A stretch of DNA of 64,000 nt from Craspedostauros australis (lineage: Eukaryota > Bacillariophyta > Bacillariophyceae > Mastogloiales > Achnanthaceae), in contig JAMXDE010000004.1 of NCBI GenBank assembly GCA_026770025.1, positions 2,666,001 to 2,730,000 of the forward strand, read 5' to 3'. The position numbers were made by a program, and so were the translations under genes. Positions 33,827-44,908 of the stretch are shown here, piece by piece. The stretch's first letter is position 1; every line of letters starts with the position of its first letter. Under the pieces are notes generated by a model. That model ran no database searches. It was given only the letters and a program-made list of their open reading frames with translations, and had not been told where the DNA came from.

Positions 33827-34148
33827 AATGCTCGCGGCGTGGATCTTCATGATGGGGTCATGGAAGAGTAGGTACAAAGAGGCGACGGCGGCCATTGGAG
33901 AGGGAGCGTTGTAATCATCTGTTTCATGTCGGCGCCTACGAGTAGAGAGTGCATGATGGATCTATCAACAAGCTGTGGTTGATGTTGATGTTGGTGTCGG
34001 CGTTGGTGTCGACGTTTGCGTTGGCCTACCCGGTACGGTAAAATGCAGCGATGGTACAAAGTTGTATGTGTGCATAGGTCGTACGCATGCTCTTGCACAC
34101 CCACGGATATTTAGTGTCACTACGAGTACGATCATTTCAATCTAAGAG
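33827..34148. other. Tail-to-tail 3' region, MscS / DUF1995
   Basis: 322 bp between convergent stops with an imperfect TTGATGTTGATGTTGGTGTCGG stretch at about 33978-34020. Nothing else is seen. Confidence 0.4.
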
Positions 34149-35297
34149 TTATGCTTGAAAGGCCTTGAGGATGGCCTCACTATCGGGCCGCTCCTCCCCG
34201 GCCAGCATCGGCACGTACACCTCACCTTCGTTGTTCATCAAATCGCGACGCTGATGTGCCACCCACGGTGCCGTCGGTGACATCTTCGTCATGCAACCAA
34301 GGATGGGAAAGTAGGATGTCCCGCTGATGTAGATGTTTTGGAAATGATAGATGGTCTCGAAGGAGTTGGCGAAATCCATACGCTGCTGCCTGCCACGCAC
34401 GCTCTGCTGTCCCTGCGAACTGATCTTGTCTTCGAGGTCGGCGTTGATGAGGATGACGGGCCGATCGCCCGCGGCTTCCACCATCTCCTCCAACGGCCTG
34501 ATGATGGAAGATTCGATGCCCACCATGCTCTGCGGAGCGATGAGGAGGAAGACATCGTCCTGATGCACGGTCGAGCCATCCTCTTCGTTGATGTGCTCAT
34601 CGACGACGTGCTCCTTGCCGATGGCACCGAAATTCAAATAATCCCCCACCATGCCCTCGTTGATCTCGCCTTCCTTCGATTGCCAATCCATCATCTGCAG
34701 GAGCTTGGCCACGCCGTTGAGTTGCTTGGGCACGCCCGTGAAGATGCCCACGCCCATGCTGCCCTGCACGCAGACGCGCACGCGTAAGTTACCTTCCTCG
34801 ATCAAGCGTATCGTGATGGCGCGCACCATCTCGAGGATCGTGCCGATGCGGTAGCTGTCCATGGAGGGGTTCATTTCGGGGAACATGCTGACGATCTTCA
34901 TGCGGTTGGATACGGTCGTGGCATTGGAGTTGGCGCATCGGATGACGGCATCCAACGTGGCTTGCGCTGCCATGTCATAGAAGTACTGTCGGACGTACCG
35001 ATTGTGTGGCACCTGGTTGAGGTAGAGATTCTCCTTGATTTCTCCCCTGGGCTTCTTGATGTCGTCCTCGGGATCATCGTTGAGCTGAATCCCGAGCTGA
35101 ATCAGTTTGCCCGTCACCGCTGGGTGGTCGACGATCCAGCAAAAGCGCAGGAGCTTGCGAATGACGACGTCCATTGGTGATAGGTTCTCGAGGAATTCTG
35201 GCCGCACCGGTGCTTGAACTGACGAAGCGACTCGTGATTTGGATACTGGCATGGCATCTACCTCGCGAGAGTAGGTTGGGATTGAATTGAATTGCAT
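34149..35297 (-). CDS. DUF1995-domain protein
   Basis: Frame of 382 aa. The N-terminal 100 residues are helical ('SPMDVVIRKLLRFCWIVDHP'). The DUF1995 domain follows, from about 'FYDMAAQATLDAVIRCANS' through 'RVRVCVQGSMGVGIFTGVPK', 'DDVFLLIAPQSMVGIESSII', 'PLEEMVEAAGDRPVILINA' to 'YHFQNIYISGTSYFPILG'. DUF1995 proteins are found in plants and algae with plastids, some linked to photosystem II accumulation (family knowledge). This frame lacks a leader. A frame with a clear plastid-type leader ends 142 bp upstream on the same strand. A GTGGGT donor at about 35453 and an acceptor near 35266 could fuse them in phase 0. So it may be an exon of one larger plastid protein. Confidence 0.8.
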   Translation of the reverse strand: MQFNSIPTYSREVDAMPVSKSRVASSVQAPVRPEFLENLSPMDVVIRKLLRFCWIVDHPAVTGKLIQLGIQLNDDPEDDIKKPRGEIKENLYLNQVPHNRYVRQYFYDMAAQATLDAVIRCANSNATTVSNRMKIVSMFPEMNPSMDSYRIGTILEMVRAITIRLIEEGNLRVRVCVQGSMGVGIFTGVPKQLNGVAKLLQMMDWQSKEGEINEGMVGDYLNFGAIGKEHVVDEHINEEDGSTVHQDDVFLLIAPQSMVGIESSIIRPLEEMVEAAGDRPVILINADLEDKISSQGQQSVRGRQQRMDFANSFETIYHFQNIYISGTSYFPILGCMTKMSPTAPWVAHQRRDLMNNEGEVYVPMLAGEERPDSEAILKAFQA

Positions 35298-35439
35298 GGC
35301 ATTAAATCAAATGAAGTGGCGTGCAGTCGAACGAGATGAGTACAAGGAGAAGAGTGGTGGGCAACAGGAGGGGCAGCCGGTGGATACGAGCAGAGCACAA
35401 AATTAATAGGCAACATGGGTATTAAACAGAAACAAGAGC

Positions 35440-36036
35440 TCAAGGTCCGACACCCACACATCCATTCATGAATGCAAATGATGTGCCGTCCGCGATGCAC
35501 AGCCATCCCCACTCACCCATATCTACCGTGACAGTTTCAGAACGTGGTGGCTTGCCTCGTTCCTGAATCTGAACATCCAATTCCATGGACTGCGTATCGA
35601 TGTTGATGAGCTGAGAGCTTTCAATGAGGTACGATTCACCGCTCCAGGCATTCTTCTGCTTCATTTCTTGGCCCAAACTCGAAAAGACTTCTGCGATGGA
35701 TCGCAATGTGTCAGAATGGTGCTTGTTCAAGTATCCCATGGTGAAATCCAACTGCGAAGCACTGAGCGATGCATGCTGAGATGATGATGGCGTTGACGAT
35801 GATGTAGACGGCAATGGCGATTGCCTTGATTTGGCTGTATTGGAACTGGCATGGCCAAGGTGTCTCTGATGCTGTTGCTTTCCGAAGTCTCCGAATGCTG
35901 AGGATGCATCCCCATCACACTGATGACGATGGCAATAACTCGAGGAGACATGACTGCCGTGCGTGGTGAACCCAGTCGTCACGCTCGCGCTCACGCTGAT
36001 GAGCAGCACCACCAAAGAACTTCTGAAAGTGAACAT
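35440..36036 (-). CDS. Unknown protein with plastid-type bipartite leader
   Basis: The frame opens at 36096, but the best start is the later Met before 'MFTFRSSLVVLLISVSASV'. That is a signal peptide, followed by 'TTGFTTHGSHVSSS', which fits the Phe-at-plus-one rule for diatom plastid import. A Ser/Gln-rich linker leads to a conserved-looking segment: 'LDFTMGYLNKHHSDTLRSIA', 'SLGQEMKQKNAWSGESYLIE', 'LINIDTQSMELDVQIQERGK'. I do not recognise the domain. The stop comes right after 'GTSFAFMNGCVGVGP'. The 'GTGGGTGTC' there could be a splice donor leading to the DUF1995 frame. Counted as a separate gene until transcripts decide. Confidence 0.55.
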   Translation of the reverse strand: MFTFRSSLVVLLISVSASVTTGFTTHGSHVSSSYCHRHQCDGDASSAFGDFGKQQHQRHLGHASSNTAKSRQSPLPSTSSSTPSSSQHASLSASQLDFTMGYLNKHHSDTLRSIAEVFSSLGQEMKQKNAWSGESYLIESSQLINIDTQSMELDVQIQERGKPPRSETVTVDMGEWGWLCIADGTSFAFMNGCVGVGP

Positions 36037-36482
36037 GGTGATGGATCTTTCTTGTATTGGTGTGGTCGTCGGAGTAGACGCTGGCACGATGGTCAATGGC
36101 CTCCTTCAGAGTCACGTGTGTTATGATTAATCGGGGCACCTCTCTCGAGAAGAGCAACTCCAGCAAGGAATGAGCACATGCGAGGGCTGTTGGGGTTGGG
36201 TAGGGTTGAACGGGAAGATACGGAAACGCGCGCCATGGTCGATCTCGTTGACGTCGCCCGTGACTCAACTGATGCCGAAACAAGACTCAATGGATCAAAC
36301 GGTGAATCCTCGAGTCTTTCCACACTCTCGTGTATGAGCCAGATGGAGGAGGCCTCCCTCCGCACGAGTTGCGTCGACTTGGCTTGCAGGGAGACCATGC
36401 TGCTGCTAAGCATTCACATTCCAGTTCAGCGTCTCATAGTGGGACCGCTATTCGACGCCTCCAATCTCCTCTATGATCTATT
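36037..36482. other. Intergenic upstream of leader-bearing gene
   Basis: About 0.45 kb between two minus-strand genes. Open frames exist on both strands (for example 36093-36413) but show no domain. Probably promoter of one gene and 3' end of the other. Confidence 0.3.
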
Positions 36483-37667
36483 CTACCTCGCACCAATGAT
36501 CGCAGACGGCCGATGCTCCTCATGATCCAAGCTCCACCACAGATTGAGGTACGGCATCTTCTGTCGTTTCAGATGCGCCATGATCCACGGCACGGTGGTG
36601 CGGTATTCCTTCCACGTCACATCGTTCTTGGGACCGCGCACTTTGCCTTCTCCCACCAACCTGTATCCCGCATCGACCAGTATCTGCAGCGCTTCCTTGA
36701 CGAGATGGAGGTTATGGATGCGTGACTCCTGACTCAGCTCCATGAAGACGTTGCGCACCTGCTGCGTTTGCAGCAACCGTCGCGCACCCAACAGAACCTG
36801 CGCTTCGTGATCCTCGACGTCGATCTTGAGGATTTCGATGCGCGGCATCATGCTGCCGGCATCGAGCCAGCCACGATTTTGCGCGAAGTCGTCCAACGTG
36901 ATGACGGGCAACATGGAAACGAGGGCATCGTCGAGCTTTGCATTTGCGTCACTTGCTTTGCCATCGTCGACAGTCCGAAACTGCCCTGCGCCAGGATTGA
37001 CACGATTCTCCACAAACATGGCCTGGCTCGTTTGATTGGATAACCCGTACGCGAATACGTTGATGCTTGCATTTCCTGTTTCCGTTCCGTCCCATCCATT
37101 CAAATGGATGGATTCGCACAGCCGTCTTTGATTGTGCGGATTGGGCTCGAACGCATCCACCGTGATTGCACTGCGCGCGCTCGCACTCAATAAGGAGTAG
37201 TATCCAATGTTGGCGCCCACATCCATGACGTGCAACTTGTCGCCGTTCGCCTTGGACAGTAAATGCTCCCAGATCTCTTCCAAGATGAATTCGTAGTACT
37301 GCCCGCGTTCCATGATCATCCAGCGGCCTGGATCGAACTCCTTGGAATGCAGCGAAATCCAAAAGGGATGTTCGCCGGTCGTCTCGCGTTTGTGAAGGAT
37401 GGTGCCGTTGGTGGTGTCGCGCAGCAGCGCTGGACAATCGACCGTCCGGTACTCGCGCTGCAGATGATTACTGCTCGAGATCATTGTCGGCATGATCTGC
37501 ATTTCATTCATCAGGGCCCCTTGTTCGGTGTATTGCATGGATGTGACCAGCAAAGTGATCACGACGAAGACGCCTTGCAGCCACCTCGACTTGCATGCTC
37601 TCAATCCCACAGCCACAATGGTTGCGTGGGTCCTCCTCTTTTGTGAGCTCTTCAATGGTGGCACCAT
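36483..37667 (-). CDS. FkbM-type SAM-dependent methyltransferase, membrane-anchored
   Basis: Single exon, 394 aa. A short basic cytosolic N-terminus precedes one hydrophobic segment, 'WLQGVFVVITLLVTSM', at about 29-44, which gives a type II signal anchor and suggests Golgi placement. The catalytic domain has SAM motif I 'LHVMDVGANIGYYSLLSA', motif II 'ITVDAFEPNPHNQRRL', and the FkbM C-terminal motif 'IEILKIDVEDHEAQVLLGAR'. FkbM enzymes O-methylate sugars and small-molecule hydroxyls (family knowledge). A Golgi-anchored version next to a sulfotransferase suggests glycan or polysaccharide modification, which is inference. The first ATG is used; length is normal for anchored algal members. Confidence 0.88.
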   Translation of the reverse strand: MVPPLKSSQKRRTHATIVAVGLRACKSRWLQGVFVVITLLVTSMQYTEQGALMNEMQIMPTMISSSNHLQREYRTVDCPALLRDTTNGTILHKRETTGEHPFWISLHSKEFDPGRWMIMERGQYYEFILEEIWEHLLSKANGDKLHVMDVGANIGYYSLLSASARSAITVDAFEPNPHNQRRLCESIHLNGWDGTETGNASINVFAYGLSNQTSQAMFVENRVNPGAGQFRTVDDGKASDANAKLDDALVSMLPVITLDDFAQNRGWLDAGSMMPRIEILKIDVEDHEAQVLLGARRLLQTQQVRNVFMELSQESRIHNLHLVKEALQILVDAGYRLVGEGKVRGPKNDVTWKEYRTTVPWIMAHLKRQKMPYLNLWWSLDHEEHRPSAIIGAR

Positions 37668-38041
37668 CGAATCAACTCAATTGGCAATCCTCTTCGAGTA
37701 GAGTGCACACGTACTCGTATGCAGAATGCGCACAGCTCAACGAGGGCAAGGTATGGTATGACATGCCATGACATGTCGGATGATGCGATGGGCAATCAGC
37801 AGCCGAAGCAGCGCGCACTGTGGGACCTCACAGAGTGATTTGTTGGTCACGTGGGTCATTGCGACGCAGCGAAGGAAAACGTTGGCGCCAAAAGGGTGGG
37901 TTATCCACGACTGAGAAACACAACAATCACGTCCACGGTGAACGCTGCGACGAAGTGCTCTCGCAGAGTGTTGTGCCAGAGCCCCACAGCCAGCATTGTG
38001 CCGTAGAGCGTGGCGTCAATCATTTCCTTCCCAGCGGCACC
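37668..38041. promoter_or_regulatory. Divergent promoter region, FkbM / sulfotransferase
   Basis: 374 bp between divergent starts, holding both promoters. It contains a TTGGCGCCAA palindrome at 37882-37891, about 150 bp before the sulfotransferase ATG, and short ATGACATGCCATGACATG repeats near 37759. Confidence 0.5.
37882..37891. promoter_or_regulatory. TTGGCGCCAA palindrome
   Basis: A ten-base palindrome in the shared promoter, matching the core of the site upstream of the urea transporter. It resembles two back-to-back E2F half-sites. Binding is not shown. Confidence 0.3.
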
Positions 38042-39292
38042 ATGCAGATAACGCGGAACGCATTGAGGCGGCATGTCACGCATTACAACATCCGGGTGGT
38101 GGCGGCCGTGGGCACCGTGTGCATACTCTGCTCTTTGGTGGTGCTCGTGAGACTGTCATCGCGGTTGGAGCCTTCCAAGATTCAGGTCGTTGGCAGCGTC
38201 GCGCCACCCTTGCCCAACTCCAAGTCGAGATACAGCGCCTCCGGTCACATCAACCATCGCAATGTCCGGTTGCGTCCCGTTGTGTCGGAACAGGCACAGA
38301 CGGAGTCACAACCACAGCGATACCTGCCGACGACGTATCGATTCGCCGTGAATTATCCATTGCCGGTGCGGTTGCCCATTGTGGTGGTCGGGATGCCAAA
38401 GGCAGGCACGTCCTCCATCTTTGGCTTCCTTGCATGGAACGGGATCATCTCGCAGCACTGGTACTGCTGCAGTCAACAGTACTCCACGAAGGAACAGAAG
38501 CAGATCGATTTCAAGCCTGAGGGCGCGCAGCCCAAGCATAAATCATTCCGGCTCATGTCAGAGTGCATGCTCTCCTATTTGTCGTCTCAGCGAGGACAGG
38601 AGGATGGAACGAGAAGTGCGGCGCAGGATCACAAGCGAGATCGCAACGCTCATGCCGGCGATGATGACGATGACAACCACCAACTGCACTCAACACATCA
38701 CAAATCCATCTTTGAGTATTGCGGCAACTACGACGCCTTCACGGAAATGAACGGACCGCGGCCATACATCGAAGACCCGAAGACGCACCGGCACGGCACG
38801 CAATTGGATGACGGCACCATCGACACGCAGTCTCCTGTGCAACGGTTGTTTTTGCCGCAGCATTTCCAGCTGGAGGAACTACACCGGCAGTCGCCCGACA
38901 GCATGTGGATCCTTAACACACGCCCCGTCAATCAATGGATTCATTCGATCCTGAAATGGGATGGCGGACAATACTCTCTGGCCAAACAGATCATGAACGA
39001 GTTTGCGGTGCAGTATCCGGATCGATATCCAATCGTTGCTGGTGGTCACGTTGATGCCGACGATGAGCCGAACCTTGAGCAGTGGAAGGGTATACTGAAA
39101 CGCATTTACGAACATCACAACGAGCATGTTCGGAGCTTTGTTCAGCAGCACAATCGCCAGCATGCTTTTTTGGAGATCGACATCACGTCATCGAATGCGG
39201 GCGAAATCTTATCCAACACATTTGGATTGTCGTCGGAGTATTGGCATCAACTGAATCCCACAGATCGCTCGAAGTACGTTGTGCAACAATAG
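38042..39292 (+). CDS. Type II membrane sulfotransferase
   Basis: Single exon, 416 aa from the ATG at 38042 ('MQITRNALRRHVTHYN'). The frame stays open upstream, but this Met sits just before the anchor 'VVAAVGTVCILCSLVVLVRL'. The luminal domain begins with 'LPIVVVGMPKAGTSSIFGFL', the PAPS 5'-phosphosulfate loop (PKAGTSS). The 3'-phosphate region is 'SMWILNTRPVNQWIHSILKW', with Arg and Ser in the expected places. A hydrophilic His/Asp/Arg insert ('HKRDRNAHAGDDDDDN') lies between. These are features of Golgi carbohydrate sulfotransferases (family knowledge). It is divergent from an FkbM methyltransferase with the same topology, so both may decorate one polysaccharide (inference). Confidence 0.85.
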   Translation: MQITRNALRRHVTHYNIRVVAAVGTVCILCSLVVLVRLSSRLEPSKIQVVGSVAPPLPNSKSRYSASGHINHRNVRLRPVVSEQAQTESQPQRYLPTTYRFAVNYPLPVRLPIVVVGMPKAGTSSIFGFLAWNGIISQHWYCCSQQYSTKEQKQIDFKPEGAQPKHKSFRLMSECMLSYLSSQRGQEDGTRSAAQDHKRDRNAHAGDDDDDNHQLHSTHHKSIFEYCGNYDAFTEMNGPRPYIEDPKTHRHGTQLDDGTIDTQSPVQRLFLPQHFQLEELHRQSPDSMWILNTRPVNQWIHSILKWDGGQYSLAKQIMNEFAVQYPDRYPIVAGGHVDADDEPNLEQWKGILKRIYEHHNEHVRSFVQQHNRQHAFLEIDITSSNAGEILSNTFGLSSEYWHQLNPTDRSKYVVQQ

Positions 39293-40280
39293 CAAATGCG
39301 TTACGATAGCGACAGGGTGTTGCACTACCACGTTTTAGAGAGATGACCATGTCTGTGTTTTGAATCTGCTGGAATGTCGCGACGCAGGACAGAGAGACCT
39401 CTTCCTTCCTCGGTTGCTTCTCCGCATGATCAAAAGCAAACGGGTCACTCACAAAGGTCATCAGCTGAGATGCGGTTTGGCACAAGGAGCAAGCAACCAA
39501 GCATTCTGTGTCTTTGCTCATCTCGACTCGTACGCTACGGCGGTGAACCAACACTCCGCCCTTCGTGTCTTGGCGGAGATGTTGGTCTTGTCGGAGAGGA
39601 GTATCAACACATGGTGCTGCGTTGTGTTGCGTAGCTTGACACGAGTATTGAGAGGTTCCAGAACAAGTGCCCGGAAGCATGTGCATTGCCTTGCGCAAGC
39701 GACCAAACACATGATCCACCGATTCGTGTTGCACCAAGCTCCACCACCATAGGGAGAAGCCGCCCATTACGGGCACGATCGCAGGGTTTAATAGAATGAA
39801 ATAGACCAGTCATCCAAGGATTCACCACCCAAGATCGCCGTCGCCGTCGCCAGCTTCTCTTCCCTTCTCCATTTTATTGGACATATCTATGTGCAGTGGT
39901 CCACAAGTGGTCTCCTCCTTTGACGAAGAGGCAAGATCAAGATGAGTGCTGATGACCGAGAGTCATTCTAAGGCTGCATCATCTATGGCCGACGACGCGA
40001 TCATTTCCAGTCCTCTTGTGCCATACTGCACTTGCATATAATATTTATCATACTCCATACCGCGTGAATGTTGATCCGCAAAGAGCAAGCACAACACTCC
40101 AGCTGCTCCATCTACGGACAGAGAGAATGTACGCATGATGCTGTTTGGTCTTGTATCTCCTCTTCTCGGACTGTGCAATACTCCTGTCCCTTTTGGTGGT
40201 CTTCATTTTTTGCGAAACGCATTCGGTGGTTTGTCAACAATTCCTTGTTGTGACCGATCGAGATTCAGGGCGCTTCGGGG
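39293..40280. other. Intergenic, left flank of TTAA element
   Basis: About 1 kb between the sulfotransferase stop and the left TTAA. A minus-strand frame (39183-39776) and a plus-strand frame (39360-39752) overlap each other without a domain. No gene supported. Confidence 0.3.
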
Positions 40281-40284
40281 GTTA

Positions 40285-40322
40285 AGACCCGCCTGAGTGA
40301 AAATAGTACACCTTTCTCGGGA
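40285..40322 (+). repeat. Left 38-bp terminal inverted repeat
   Basis: Starts GACCCGCC directly after TTAA and ends CTCGGGAA. It is a perfect match to the reverse complement of 53949-53986. Confidence 0.85.
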
Positions 40323-43300
40323 AGTCCTCTCAGATTTCCCTATAAATTTAATATGATGTTCCTCTGTATGAGAAAGTGACGGATTGACTTTCCTAGAATT
40401 GCTACACTTTATATTTTATAAGTTATGAGGGCTTGAGTTGAGAAATTCCCCACAGTAGCCCGTGCTTTAGGTTTTTAGCTTTCGATCGGACATGGATGCG
40501 ACTCGTCATTGTCTTCAAGTTGGACGTCGGCGAGCGGCGAAAATGTCCTTTTTTCCTCTCTGAGACGGACTCACAGCAAGGCACTCGAAGCTGAACTCAG
40601 ACGTGTCTACAGTCGTGCGAACGGATCAACATTTCGGCTGTTTTTGGCCCCAATTGATTGCACGCAGTTTCTCGCAGTGGACTTGGAACAGGTGTGGAGG
40701 AGAAAAACTGCATCAGAATGCGATGGTACGTACGTGCACTGCGCTGTACGTACGACATTAGGATGGGATGAAGGTGCAGAGCTATCAGCATATTCCACCA
40801 GGTATAGTGGGATGTTACTTTTGCCTTTGCTGATGCTGGTAGTACTTCGTGAGCGCGGGAACTGTGATCACTGCCGGGTTCGTTGCACCATGATCTCGCG
40901 CGTTCCACGTGTGGTCTCTCATTTCATACAAGGGGCACGAGACTCTGTGACAAGATAGGTGCAGGAGGATGACGTTCCCATCCTGCGAATCAAAGTTGAT
41001 CGGTGGAAACTACAGCACATTCCTGATGTACGCTGCTGTGCTCTTCTCGAGTTGCTGAGTTGCCGAGTCGCCGCGCGTTGCGCCTCTCAGACAGGATTTC
41101 GGTGTCTTGTTGTTGTTGTTGTTGTGGAAGTTTGTGAGTTCATTTTGCTCTTTCCTGGATCATGTTTCATTCCTTTTCCTGGTTCTTTTCCATGTCGCAC
41201 CCAAAGAATCGCTCTGTACTTTTTCAAATGTCGGTGGACAGACAGACGTGAGATGTGGTGTTTTGTTAGAAACATGCGTGGAACAAAACCAAATCAGATA
41301 CTGCGCTCGCGAATTGTGGACTGCTTTGTGCCTGTCGATACGCGTTCCCAGAAGAATCGGTTCTGGTGGGCCACAAAACTGCGGAGTGGCTCTGCGAGAA
41401 CAGAATGATGTACCGCACTGAACACAAGAAGGGGAGTACAGCAGGAGATCATATAATACATCTGTGTTTTTATTGTACATGCCCACATTTGTATTATTCG
41501 CCCATCGGAGGCTGATGAGGTTAGATCTTGTGATGGATCGGCTGACTTCCGCAGAATCAACATTCCACCGTCAATTCCAACCGTCAACGATGGTGTTGCA
41601 TCCACAAGGCGCGCTTGGTGGTCAGCGGCGCAGGCAGACTTGGAGTGCGAGGATTGTCAGCATTGTTACCCTCATGAGATAGGTATGACGATCAGTTCCA
41701 TGGTGCGTTATCGTCTCCAGAGTTGGCGTGGATCAAAGACAAGGAACAACAACTATGTGCTGACCGTTTGGACCCCATATTGTGGATTGAGTTTAGGGTA
41801 TTTGAATTGATTTGACAGCGGCGTTGCTTCGAATAACAATTCCTCTTGGTGCTGTGGAACCACAGTTCCATTTTTGCTCCTGGCGACGACATCGATACTG
41901 ACATGCGCGTGCGATTTTTTTTTTTTTGCGCCCATGGATTTGGTATCATCACTCGCTCTCGCTGATCGTCATCATTCTCCGTTGTCTGCTGGGGCCGTTC
42001 GTGGCAGTCTGGGTGGTCACAGAGCAAGCAACAGCCAGCGCCAAACATGAATGGCACCGGCGGTTGATGATTGGTGAACGCTGTTGCACAGGCGGATGCG
42101 ATTTGTTGTCTCCCCCAGCGGTTGTTGGATGAGTGACGGACAAGAAGCTGGTGGTGATCGTCTGTACGGAAAGCGTTGGCGTAGATGGATGGGATGTTCT
42201 GAGCAATGAAACAATAGTACCATACTAATGGATGAGGTAGTATGGATGAGGCTGAGAGCTTGTTCCGATTTCCTCGCAAGCACAAACATTTTCGAATTGA
42301 TGGCGTATGCTCGTCCTCTCGCCGCGATTGACTTGTGTTTGCGTGAGAGCAAAATGTGAGCCACTGCTCTGCGCCGGAAACTGGTGTCCATTTGCAAGAG
42401 AACTGCGCATCCCAATTCACAAGTCGAGCGACAAATCGCGCACACTCCAAACTACATTCGTGACTTTCCGATACGACACGACACGACACGACATGCTACT
42501 AATACCAGTACCATACGTATTGGATAGATTGACGAATGGATGGATGGAGCGAGCTGTGATCATCCCAAGGATACCGTATCGACACACTTGGCGACGAACC
42601 ATAGTCGCCGTATTGGTACCATCGCAGGACATGGTGCAGATACGCGGAGCAAACGCCGGTACGTGCAGCCACAAATTGCTACACGCAACTGTGAAAGGGA
42701 ATGGCGCAAGTCACCAATTAGCTCATGGGCAGAAGTCAGCACATTTGCTCTTGGAGTCAGTCCAGTTGTACCAGACAATGTTACCAGCATCATGGAGATT
42801 GCATTGTACTTAGAGCAGAGAATTTGGGATCGATCATTCAAGAATCTTATTCCATTCGGCATGGCGCTTGGTGTCAGCAGCGATGGTGTCCACGTAGCAT
42901 TCTGTGGCAATGCTGCAGGTGCCCACCTTGTGCCTACTCTAGCAATTCACTGATTAGATTCTTATCATTGAATGATAGGTATGCTCATACACTGGACAGT
43001 GTACGACAGCAGCATCATACCCACTCTGGCTTGCACAGGAGCGTGAGAGCCGCAACCTGGAGTTGTGCCGTGCCAACTCCTTGTTTGTCTTGGGTCCTTT
43101 GTGTCCAATTTCTGGTTCCCCGATTTTCTCCCAAATCAATCTACTGAATTTTTCAATAGTGGTATACGATGTTGTTGTGTGCGTAGCACAATTGCAAACA
43201 TTACTGCATTCATCCTTTGCACGATCCTCTCCGTTGGATGAACTCCATACCTTGATTTCAACGCTTCCGACATACCCACCCACCAATACAATGTATGCGA

Positions 43301-43465
43301 TTCACCCTGTGCTATTTTTAGTTCGGCGCGTTGTGTTGCCGGATTCTCGTTTTCTCTCGTGTTATGTCTCACGATAAAGTTGCAATATCTTCCCCTTTCC
43401 GCTGCGTTCACGGACTCCATCGGTTTCGACAGCCACATGCCCGGACTGCCGTCATCTTCTTCGTC

Positions 43466-43735
43466 TTGTCGTCTACTTTGTAGTCGTTCAATTTTATTTC
43501 GCAATTCCGCCTGGTGCTATTCCTATGCCAACAAAAGCATACCTATGTAGGGACCCCGTGTTATTCTTCGCACAAACATTTTTGCACCCTCACCTGAACG
43601 TTTCCATCACGCATTCTATCAGTTTCGACGTCTGGAGGGACGAACCACTCTCATCTCCTCCGCCTCATTGTTTACTTTGTAGTCGTCCAATTTTTATTTC
43701 GCAATTCCGTCTGGTGCTATTTCTATCCCACCAAA
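43466..43735 (+). repeat. Imperfect direct repeat pair, about 57 bp, 203 bp apart
   Basis: ACTTTGTAGTCGTTCAATTT at about 43471 recurs as ACTTTGTAGTCGTCCAATTT at about 43674. Both continue through TTTCGCAATTCCG(C/T)CTGG and TGCTATT(C/T)CTAT. Related fragments sit near 43310 and 43850. It may be a decayed tandem array. Confidence 0.6.
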
Positions 43736-44651
43736 TCCATACCCATGCAAATTCCGCTCCGTCGACATGCACCTTCTGGAGGGCATCGTCAGTGTCATGC
43801 ACGATTGGCGCGATTGAGGTGAGTCTATGCCATTCCAGTTGCATCAACCTTTCGTATTGCGCAATACTGTATGGTGTTTGGCTGATGGGAAAGGGGAGGT
43901 TGTGTCTGAGCGATCTACACGCTCCGAATTGATGTTGCTCGCAATCCTCTTGCGAGGGCTGCGGACTCCGGCAGACTGTGTGTTGACTTTCAATTGCTCG
44001 CGGATCCGTGTGGTGTTGGCCTTTTCGAATTCCACCAATGGAAGGAGATTCACATGGCGTTGATGCAGATGGTTACGCAGGTTTGCGGATGACCTGGATG
44101 CTGGAGATGGTGCGGGGCATGATTTCCTACCGCTTTGCATCACGAGGCCAACGACTCAAGCAACAGAATTGACGATCAGCGACGGCAGTGGACAAATTGC
44201 AGCGGCTCCTGAAATATGTGGAACCACGGACGCGTTCCTGCACCATTGTGAGCGCTGCGCTTTTGCGGTTCCATCATGGTTCGAAGATCGACTTGGCGTC
44301 TTCTACTTGTCTCATACTCGACAATACACTGCATGCCTTGGTCGATGCCCGATCCAGTTTTGTGGTCTTGATCGAAAATGTGGGTGTGGTGTGGGAGTTG
44401 TTGTTGTGATTTTGGCGCACCTCGGTCAAATCTGATTGGATGGGAATCATCAATGGTTCAGTGTAAATGTCGTTTGTTGCTCACAAGGACAAACTACATT
44501 TAACAAACGAACAACGAAGAACCAAAGTATATCCGAAAATCAAGAAAACAACACGATGGGATCACAAATGACAGATTCATGGACCAGCCACCAGTCTCCG
44601 ACGCACCAATCAAAAGCAACAGGCAGAACAGAATGTCCGCCCCAGCGAACT

Positions 44652-44908
44652 CACATCACACATCACACATCACACACCACACACCACACACCACACACCA
44701 CACACCACACACCACACACCACACACCACACACCACACACCACACATCACACATCGCACACCACACACCACACACCACACACCACACACCACACACCACA
44801 CACCACACATCACACATCGCACATCGCACACCACACACCACACACCACACACCACACACCACACACCACACACCACACACCACACACCACACACCATGCA
44901 CCACACAC
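44652..44908 (+). repeat. CACACCACACAT microsatellite
   Basis: About 257 bp of CACACCACAC units with interspersed CACAT and CGCACA variants. The 239-codon frame across it (His/Thr repeats) is an artefact of the repeat. Confidence 0.95.

Noticed and set aside
36093-36525. Plus and minus frames between the leader-bearing gene and the FkbM gene
   Set aside because: They overlap each other, lack domains, and lie in a short intergenic space.
41924-41936. Poly-T run as an RNA polymerase III terminator
   Set aside because: No tRNA or other Pol III gene with A and B boxes could be recognised upstream.
44652-44908. Possible CRISPR-like array
   Set aside because: Units are contiguous short repeats with no unique spacers, in a eukaryotic context.
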